Of a stretch of DNA of 5,243 nt, positions 1 to 4,475 are shown piece by piece (within the stretch, counting starts at the first letter, position 1; each line of letters starts with the position of its first letter). A model generated the notes under the pieces. It saw only the letters and a program-made list of their open reading frames with translations, did no database searches and had not been told where the DNA came from. Origin of the DNA: Bacillota bacterium (GTDB lineage Bacteria; Bacillota; Clostridia; Christensenellales; Aristaeellaceae); NCBI GenBank assembly GCA_023404715.1, contig JAEYAR010000207.1, forward strand, positions 1 to 5,243, read 5' to 3'. Position numbers and translations under genes: made by a program.

Positions 1-195
1 GCTCTCGATCGCGCGGCGCTTCCATTCGGGCTGCGCGCTGCGCGGCGGAATGTCGTATATGGACTCCGGGCGCTTTCGTTCGATACGCTGCGCGGGCGGA
101 TCAAACTCGTAAAGCGCCCGAGCCGGATCCTGCTCGGCGAGCCGGTCGAGCTCAGCCTGAGAAACGCGCTTGCGGCGTGGTCTTTCTGTCTCCAT
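1..195 (-). CDS. N-terminal fragment of an unidentified charged protein (runs off left edge)
   Basis: This is an open frame of 65 codons read leftward from an ATG at 195, with no stop before the window edge. It is preceded by a purine-rich GGAAAGGA about 12 nt upstream, a slightly long but usable spacing. An in-frame ATG 24 nt further upstream lacks a ribosome binding site. The visible protein starts METERPRRKRVSQAELDR and is rich in Arg, Glu and Pro, with no hydrophobic segment, so it reads as a disordered cytoplasmic N-terminus. I do not recognise the family. In Bacillus the gene after yycJ is a membrane-anchored HtrA-type protease, and such proteases in clostridia often begin with a charged disordered stretch before a membrane helix. 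That identity is only a positional guess, because the 175-nt gap to yycJ leaves room for an unrelated gene. Confidence 0.55.
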   Translation of the reverse strand, partial: METERPRRKRVSQAELDRLAEQDPARALYEFDPPAQRIERKRPESIYDIPPRSAQPEWKRRAIES

Positions 196-318
196 GGGCG
201 CCCGCCATCCTTTCCGCATAGTGTTTTTATCGTGAGAAACGCATTCCGCACGGCGGCGCCGGGCGGAACGCTTGGTTTCCAAGTTCATCCGTTATTCAGT
301 ATTCGCGTTCTAGGGGCG

Positions 319-334
319 AATCCCTGCAAGGATT
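319..334. repeat. Imperfect 16-bp dyad between yycJ and the left-edge gene
   Basis: The sequence AATCC-c-TGCA-a-GGATT is a near-palindrome with 14 of 16 positions symmetric around a TGCA centre. Its left part, AATCCCTGCA (319-328), recurs as a direct copy at 353-362, 34 nt away, just beyond the yycJ stop codon. This could be an operator or simple chance. Neither strand has a following T-run, so it does not look like an intrinsic terminator. Confidence 0.3.
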
Positions 335-370
335 AAACGGGGATGGGTTGCCAATCCCTGCATCATTGGG

Positions 371-1168
371 TCAGGCGACCGTAAAAAGGCTGCTCATCTG
401 ATCCCGGCGGGCGACCTCCAGGCTGACGTCCTCGCCGATCACCGCGCCCAAGCGCGCGATTGCCTCCTGCGCGGATTGATAGGCCAATTCCGGCAGATTA
501 TTTTCGCCGCTGAGATGCCCCAGAATGATGCTACGCAGGCCCGTAGGCAACAGCGAGGTCAGCGCTTTCGCGCAATCCGCGTTGGACAGATGCCCGTTGC
601 GGCCGCGAATGCGTTGCTTGAGCCGGGCCGGGTAGGGCCCGCGGGCCAGCATGTCCAAATCGTGGTTGGATTCGAGCATCAGCACCTGCGCGCCCGCTAC
701 CGCCTGCATCCACGAGGGGCTCAGATGCCCCAAGTCGGTCGCCACGGCGATCTTGCTGCCCCCGTATAGCAGGCAGAAGCCCACCGGATCCGCAGCGTCG
801 TGCGGGATGGAAAAGGGCTGAACGCCCAGATCGCCGACGTAAAAATCCTGCCCGGCCGCAAAAATGCGCTGATTCTTCGGGGCGACGCCCTGCACCTTGT
901 CCTCCATGGCGCCCCAGGTCCCCTCGCTGGCATAGACCGGCAGATCGAATTTGCGGCTCAGCATGCCGACGCTGCGGATATGGTCGCTGTGCTCGTGGGT
1001 GACGAGGATGCCCGATAGCGAGTTGGGCGCCACCCCCAGCTTGCATAGCTCGCCCAAGATCGCGCGGCCCGTCATGCCCGCGTCGACCAGTACCCGCGTG
1101 TCGTCCGCACAGGCCAGCAGGCAGTTTCCGCTCGATCCGGAGAAGAGCGGGCAAAACGAAAAATGCAT
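371..1168 (-). CDS. yycJ: YycJ/WalJ-type metallo-beta-lactamase-fold hydrolase
   Basis: A 265-residue MBL-fold metallo-hydrolase of the YycJ (WalJ) family, cytoplasmic and probably a DNA exonuclease-like enzyme. In Bacillus it is encoded next to the WalRK cell-wall two-component system and has been linked to coordinating cell division with replication. The protein opens with the family hallmark FSGSSGN (residues 9-15). It has the metal-binding THEHSDH (57-63) and further candidate ligands at H123, D145 (in ATDLGH), H169 (in ESNHD), H193 and H217 (in ILGHLS). The length is normal for the family. The start at 1168 is chosen because it gives the N-terminus MHFSFCPLFSGSSGN and has GGAAGGA about 10 nt upstream. 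The ATG at 1177 lies only 2 nt from that site, and a frame extension to 1231 would begin inside the gene's own -35 element. No walR/walK genes are visible on the upstream side. Confidence 0.93.
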   Translation of the reverse strand: MHFSFCPLFSGSSGNCLLACADDTRVLVDAGMTGRAILGELCKLGVAPNSLSGILVTHEHSDHIRSVGMLSRKFDLPVYASEGTWGAMEDKVQGVAPKNQRIFAAGQDFYVGDLGVQPFSIPHDAADPVGFCLLYGGSKIAVATDLGHLSPSWMQAVAGAQVLMLESNHDLDMLARGPYPARLKQRIRGRNGHLSNADCAKALTSLLPTGLRSIILGHLSGENNLPELAYQSAQEAIARLGAVIGEDVSLEVARRDQMSSLFTVA

Positions 1169-1202
1169 GATGCACATATCCTTCCGAAATAAAGGTCTAT
1201 TT

Positions 1203-1231
1203 ATTATACCTCGTATCCATCTGAAGGGCAA
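1203..1231 (-). promoter_or_regulatory. Sigma-A-type promoter of yycJ (leftward)
   Basis: Reading leftward, a -35 TTGCCC (1226-1231) is separated by exactly 17 nt from a perfect -10 TATAAT (1203-1208). An A/T-rich stretch lies just upstream, resembling an UP element. The predicted transcript start near 1196 lies about 28 nt before the yycJ ATG at 1168. Confidence 0.8.
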
Positions 1232-1260
1232 GAAAAAATCTGCATTTCGCTCCGCGCGCC

Positions 1261-1289
1261 TTGCGAAAGCGGCGAAAATCTGTCATAAT
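1261..1289 (+). promoter_or_regulatory. Sigma-A-type promoter of the 104-residue hypothetical gene (rightward)
   Basis: A -35 TTGCGA (1261-1266), a 17-nt spacer and a -10 CATAAT (1284-1289). The predicted start near 1296 leaves a leader of about 43 nt before the ATG at 1339. It is back-to-back with the yycJ promoter; the two -35 elements are 29 nt apart. Confidence 0.72.
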
Positions 1290-1338
1290 AGCCGATGAAC
1301 GCCGCCGTCGCCCCGACGGCCGCGAAAGGAGACATTCT

Positions 1339-1653
1339 ATGCAACCCACATCCCCGCAAACGCAGACGCGCCTTTGGGGCCGCATCGTCAAGGGCACGCG
1401 CATCCTCAAGAGCGAGACGGTGCCCTGCGACCCGCAGGATATTGCGCAGGCGCTGCTCGCGCTGTGCCGTATGTTCGACGTCCCCCGTCCTCTGTGGCTG
1501 AACAAAAATGAAAAGGATTTTGCCGCCTTCGGGCGCACGCATTTCACGCAGGATCATTTTATGGAAGCCATCCCCTTTTCCCGCATGGAGATCGAGCTCA
1601 TCCAGCCCGAGGAGCAAAAGCGGCATGTGCGCAACCCGCTGATGGAAGCGTAG
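1339..1653 (+). CDS. Conserved-type hypothetical protein, 104 residues
   Basis: A small soluble protein of unknown function. The start is well supported: AAAGGAG (1325-1331) lies 7 nt upstream of the ATG, and its own promoter is at 1261-1289. The frame stays open further 5', but that extension overlaps the promoter. The protein has no signal peptide or membrane helix. The N-terminal section (residues 11-30) reads RLWGRIVKGTRILKSETVPC and suggests a beta-hairpin; next comes a helix-like stretch with IAQALLALC; then a polar section with WLNKNEKDFAAFGRTHFTQDHF and a final EIELI strand. Short proteins of this shape, with a WLNKNE...FTQDHF-like core, are to my recollection common as uncharacterised clostridial proteins, but I cannot name a function. 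The tail after residue 90 is charged. It stands upstream of the DUF378 gene with a 107-nt gap, so co-transcription is possible. Confidence 0.85.
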   Translation: MQPTSPQTQTRLWGRIVKGTRILKSETVPCDPQDIAQALLALCRMFDVPRPLWLNKNEKDFAAFGRTHFTQDHFMEAIPFSRMEIELIQPEEQKRHVRNPLMEA

Positions 1654-1760
1654 GCGCGCAATTTCTCCCCATTATTTAAAATATTCATGGATACTTTGTC
1701 CTTCCTTGGGTCATGCTACCTGCGTAAGCAAGGCAAAACCAAAAAAGGAGTGGACATGTT

Positions 1761-1961
1761 ATGGATCGTCTTTCGTTGCTGCTGGTCATCATCGGCGCGA
1801 TCAACTGGGGGCTCATCGGCCTGTTTCAGTTCGATCTGGTGGCCTATCTCTTCGGCGGCCAGGGCGCGATGATCAGCCGGATCATCTACGGCCTGGTCGG
1901 CGCGGCCGGCCTGTGGTCGATCACGCTGCTGTTCAAAGATCGCGAGAGCGTCAAGGAATGA
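1761..1961 (+). CDS. yuzA: DUF378 (YuzA-like) small membrane protein
   Basis: A 66-residue integral membrane protein of the DUF378 family, function unknown. It has two predicted membrane helices, about residues 4-22 and 38-57, joined by a short loop ending in GGQGAM. The family signature INWGLIGLF (14-22) sits at the end of helix 1, followed by FDLVAYLFGG and the second-helix motif IIYGLVGAAGLW. The C-terminus is a short charged tail, KDRESVKE. The length is typical for the family. The start is chosen from AAGGAG (1745-1750) with 10-nt spacing; an ATG at 1756 is in another frame and gives a non-family sequence. No clear promoter was found in the 107 nt upstream, apart from an AT-rich patch around 1671-1686. 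A strong hairpin just after the gene closes the unit. The symbol is given by family resemblance only. Confidence 0.88.
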   Translation: MDRLSLLLVIIGAINWGLIGLFQFDLVAYLFGGQGAMISRIIYGLVGAAGLWSITLLFKDRESVKE

Positions 1962-1980
1962 GGCTGCCTTATCGGCACAT

Positions 1981-2019
1981 GAAGCGCGACGGAAGATTTT
2001 CCGCCGCGCTTTCCAATTT
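1981..2019 (+). terminator. Rho-independent-type terminator after the DUF378 gene
   Basis: The stem is AAGCGCG-a-CGGAA paired with TTCCG-c-CGCGCTT: 12 base pairs with a single A/C mismatch, closed by a GATT tetraloop (1995-1998). It is followed by a moderately T-rich stretch (TTTCCAATTT). It lies 19 nt after the stop codon and separates the DUF378 gene from the cdaA unit. The tail is not a pure U-run, so efficiency is uncertain. Confidence 0.75.
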
Positions 2020-2118
2020 ATCTCATCCGTCCCAAAACAGAATTGGATGCAACTAAGGCCGCCCCTCATTCGTCAATTAGGATAGGAAACCTCTGGAGAA
2101 AAAAGTTTGCTTTCGCCC

Positions 2119-2147
2119 TACAACGAACAGCGTGCCTGTAGTATAAT
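2119..2147 (+). promoter_or_regulatory. Promoter of the cdaA-cdaR unit
   Basis: A perfect -10 hexamer TATAAT (2142-2147) followed by AAAG, with start expected near 2154. The -35 at 17-nt spacing (TACAAC, 2119-2124) is poor and there is no TG extended -10, so the promoter may be weak or activator-dependent. It lies downstream of the terminator at 1981-2019, consistent with a separate transcription unit. Confidence 0.6.
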
Positions 2148-2155
2148 AAAGATAC

Positions 2156-2181
2156 GGATGGCGCAGCGCGGCGCTTCATCC
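2156..2181 (+). other. Hairpin at the predicted 5' end of the cdaA mRNA
   Basis: GGATG-GCGC (2156-2164) pairs with GCGC-tt-CATCC (2171-2181): nine base pairs with a two-base bulge and a 6-nt loop. It begins only a few nucleotides after the start site predicted from the -10 at 2142-2147. A stem there would be suited to protecting the transcript's 5' end. It does not reach the ribosome binding site at 2200-2205. Confidence 0.4.
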
Positions 2182-2206
2182 ACATACGCCAAAGAAAGCG
2201 GGGGAC

Positions 2207-3094
2207 GTGCGCTTGACTGAATTATGGGAAGAACTCTCCACCATGGTATGGAACATCGTCCACCGGCCGCGCATCGCGGACATATTGGACATCCTCATCG
2301 TCGCCTTTCTGATCTATCAGCTGCTAAAATATACGCGCCAAACGCGCGTAAGCCAGGTCGCCAAGGGCATCGTCGTGCTGCTGCTCGCCTCGTGGCTGTC
2401 GGAGCTGTTTGGCATGCGCACGCTCAACGCGTTGCTCAAGTGGGTGATCAGCGCGGGCCCGGTGGTGCTGATCGTCGTCTTTCAGCCGGAGATCCGCCGC
2501 ATGCTGGAGGGCATCGGCAACTCCTCCCTCTTTGAGCGCGTAAAGACGGACGACAAGGAGATCGAGGTCGCCCTGCTCGTCTCCGAGCTCACCCAGGCGC
2601 TGCTCAACATGGCCAAACGCCGCGTCGGCGCGCTGATCGTCATCGAGCACCGTACGCGCCTGACCGAGATCATCAACACCGGCACCCGCGTGGACGGCAT
2701 CATCTCCCAGCCGCTGATCGAAAACATATTCGAGCCCAACACCCCCCTGCACGACGGCGCCGTCATCATCCGCGGCGACCGCGTGGTCGCCGCCGCCTGC
2801 CTGCTCAGCCTATCGGAGGGAACGGGCATCAGTCGCGAGCTGGGCACGCGTCACCGCGCGGGCCTGGGCATGTCCGAATCCACAGACGCTACGGTCTTTA
2901 TCGTCTCCGAGGAGACGGGCATCATCTCCATGGCCCGGAGGGGCAAGCTCACGCGCCATCTCGACGCCCGGTCGATCGGACAAATCCTGCACGAGATGTA
3001 CGACGCCACCGCCCAAGACCCGCAAACCCCCTCGCTCATGAATTTCTTCAGAAGGAGGCAGCGCCATGATGAACGGCCCGATCAAGAAGACTGA
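2207..3094 (+). CDS. cdaA: Membrane-bound diadenylate cyclase CdaA (c-di-AMP synthase)
   Basis: CdaA (YbbP/DacA) condenses two ATP into c-di-AMP, a messenger controlling potassium and osmolyte homeostasis and cell-wall integrity. The 295-residue frame has three N-terminal membrane helices (about 25-44, 51-68, 78-93), the family junction VVFQPEIRRMLEGIG (90-104), and a C-terminal DAC domain. The catalytic DGA motif is at 183-185 in PLHDGAVI. The ATP-binding RHR motif is at 215-217 in LGTRHRAGLG, where the usual RHRAA is RHRAG. SEETG is at 234-238. The start is ambiguous: GTG 2207 lies 1 nt after GGGGGA (2200-2205), whereas TTG 2213 has a better 7-nt spacing and ATG 2243 is a third in-frame choice. 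All keep the helices. The C-terminal tail is charged and contains the ribosome binding site of cdaR, with which it overlaps by 29 nt. Confidence 0.95.
   Translation: MRLTELWEELSTMVWNIVHRPRIADILDILIVAFLIYQLLKYTRQTRVSQVAKGIVVLLLASWLSELFGMRTLNALLKWVISAGPVVLIVVFQPEIRRMLEGIGNSSLFERVKTDDKEIEVALLVSELTQALLNMAKRRVGALIVIEHRTRLTEIINTGTRVDGIISQPLIENIFEPNTPLHDGAVIIRGDRVVAAACLLSLSEGTGISRELGTRHRAGLGMSESTDATVFIVSEETGIISMARRGKLTRHLDARSIGQILHEMYDATAQDPQTPSLMNFFRRRQRHDERPDQED
3052..3058 (+). promoter_or_regulatory. Strong ribosome binding site of cdaR inside the cdaA 3' end
   Basis: AAGGAGG lies 7 nt before the cdaR ATG at 3066 and is read within cdaA as part of its Arg-Arg-Arg codons. This arrangement implies translational coupling, or at least co-expression, of cyclase and regulator. 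It also fixes the cdaR start. Confidence 0.85.
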
Positions 3095-4409
3095 CCTGCT
3101 TCCCAAGAAGGAAAAAGATACGCGCTTTGCGCGCCTCACCCGGCGCGTGCGAAGCGTCATGTCCAGCAACTGGTTCCTCAAGATTTTCTCCGTGCTCATC
3201 GCCGTCTTTCTCTGGAGCGTACTGATCGCCTCCGACGGCACGTTGCTGCGCGAAAAAGTTTTTCAAAACGTGGAGGTGACGGTGACCGGCGCCGATACGC
3301 TGCGCACCCGCGGATACATCGTCCTGGACGACGTGTCCGCCCTCATCCCGAGCGTGCGCATGAAGGTCGAGGTGCCGCAGGCCAACTATTCGCGCGCCAC
3401 GGGCTCCAGCTACAATCCGCGCATCGACCTGACCCGGATACGCTCGTCCGGCACGCAGGAGCTGAGCGTCACGACCTCGACCTCCTACGGCCGCGTGCTC
3501 GAGGTGGAGCCCTCGACCGTCACGGTCAACGTCGACGTCTACGCCATGCGCAGCCGAATCCCCGTGGTCGTCGAGACGGTGGGCTCCATGGCGGAAAACC
3601 TGTGGGCCGACACGCCGCGTTCCGACCCCTCCTACGTCACCATCGGCGGGCCGCAGAGCATCGTAACGAACGTCGCCCGCGCCGTCGCCAAGCTCGACTT
3701 GGCCACCCTCACCGCATCGCCGCAGACGCAGCGCAGCGCCGTCGCCCTGGAGCTGCAGGATAAGGACGGCAACGTGCTCGACTCCCCGCTCGTGCAGATC
3801 ACGAACCAATCGGTCATTATCGACTCCATCATCATGGAGACCGACGTATACCCGAGTATCGAGCTGCCCATCGACGCTGCCACCGCCGTGACCGGCACGC
3901 CCGCGGAGGGATACGTGCTCGACACCGTCGTCGTAACGCCCGCCGCGCTGCGCGTCGCCGCCACACAGGAGGTGCTGGACGGCCTCTCCGCCGCCATCGT
4001 AGACTCGGCGCTGAGCGTCGAAAACGCCACGGCCGCCGTCTCCGGCACCGCAAAGCTCAAGCGCATGTCGGATTTAAAGTACGTAAGCGCGAGCGAGGTG
4101 CTCATCACCGCCGACGTCGTCGAGCAGCAGCAGGAAAAGACGCTGAAAAACGTCGCCATCTCGGCGGAGGGCGCGGCGGATGACCGCGCTGTCAAGCTCT
4201 CCGTCAGCAAGACCACGGTGCAAATCACCGGCGGCTATGGGTTTGTGACGGCCCTTACGGCTGCCGACGTTCAGCTCTACGTCGACGTCTCGGGCCTTGC
4301 CCCCGGCGCCTACGAACTGCCCGTACAATGCCGCATCGACAACGCGCCCCCCTTCGGGTGCGCGCTCGCCACCACCTCCGTGCAGGTCACCATCACAGAA
4401 ATAAGCTAA
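3066..4409 (+). CDS. cdaR: YbbR-domain protein CdaR, membrane partner of CdaA
   Basis: A 447-residue single-pass membrane protein. In Bacillus and Listeria, CdaR binds CdaA and modulates its cyclase activity. Residues 1-33 are a basic cytoplasmic segment. The membrane helix is about 37-55, with the family signature NWFLKIFSVLIAVFLW (35-50). The rest is extracytoplasmic and consists of four YbbR-type beta repeats at roughly 59-158, 163-255, 262-352 and 357-445. Each resembles the family pattern of a V-x-V strand, a P-x-x-V-x-V/I end (EPSTVTVNV at 148-156, TPAALRVAA at 291-299), and a repeat-opening strand such as RIPVVVE (164-170). Length and repeat number are typical. An ATG-ATG pair gives two adjacent starts; 3066 has the ideal 7-nt spacing. 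It is rich in Ala, Thr, Val and Ser, as expected of an exported beta protein. The usual follower glmM is not adjacent. Confidence 0.93.
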   Translation: MMNGPIKKTDLLPKKEKDTRFARLTRRVRSVMSSNWFLKIFSVLIAVFLWSVLIASDGTLLREKVFQNVEVTVTGADTLRTRGYIVLDDVSALIPSVRMKVEVPQANYSRATGSSYNPRIDLTRIRSSGTQELSVTTSTSYGRVLEVEPSTVTVNVDVYAMRSRIPVVVETVGSMAENLWADTPRSDPSYVTIGGPQSIVTNVARAVAKLDLATLTASPQTQRSAVALELQDKDGNVLDSPLVQITNQSVIIDSIIMETDVYPSIELPIDAATAVTGTPAEGYVLDTVVVTPAALRVAATQEVLDGLSAAIVDSALSVENATAAVSGTAKLKRMSDLKYVSASEVLITADVVEQQQEKTLKNVAISAEGAADDRAVKLSVSKTTVQITGGYGFVTALTAADVQLYVDVSGLAPGAYELPVQCRIDNAPPFGCALATTSVQVTITEIS

Positions 4410-4413
4410 CGGG

Positions 4414-4451
4414 CGGCCGCGAGGCCGATGCGGCGGGCTTTTGCCCGCCGC
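4414..4451 (+). other. Tandem GC-rich hairpins between cdaR and the repeat-protein gene
   Basis: Two stems lie in succession. CGGCC-GCGA-GGCCG (4414-4427) is closed by a GNRA-type tetraloop. GCGGCGGGC-TTTT-GCCCGCCGC (4430-4451) is a perfect 9-bp inverted repeat. Neither is followed by a T-run: CCCCAGACAAAAAGGGAGG comes next. The element therefore looks more like a partial attenuator, RNA-processing site or mRNA-stability hairpin than a classical terminator. It ends 13 nt before the next ribosome binding site. Confidence 0.6.
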
Positions 4452-4475
4452 CCCCAGACAAAAAGGGAGGCAACC

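Noticed and set aside
476..1018. Rightward frames opposite yycJ (476-769, 800-1018)
   Set aside because: These are shadows on the opposite strand of a clear MBL-fold gene, with no ribosome binding site or recognisable domain.
1169..1231. N-terminal extension of yycJ to an ATG at 1231
   Set aside because: This start lies within the gene's own -35 element and adds residues not found in the family; the ATG at 1168 gives the standard N-terminus with a proper ribosome binding site.
1261..1338. Extension of the 104-residue gene to a TTG at 1261
   Set aside because: It would begin in the -35 element of the gene's promoter and adds an Arg-rich stretch; ATG 1339 has an ideal ribosome binding site.
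1687..1872. Short rightward frame across the DUF378 gene start
   Set aside because: It overlaps the DUF378 frame in another phase and gives a sequence with no family features; the 1761 frame has the INWGLIGLF signature.
2057..2206. Possible c-di-AMP (ydaO-type) riboswitch before cdaA
   Set aside because: The predicted leader from the -10 at 2142-2147 is only about 50 nt with a single stem, far too short for that riboswitch, and its conserved elements are not visible.
3048..4228. Leftward open frames opposite cdaR (3048-3809 and 3632-4228)
   Set aside because: These are low-complexity shadows of a GC-rich gene; the rightward frame carries the YbbR signature, membrane helix and strong ribosome binding site.
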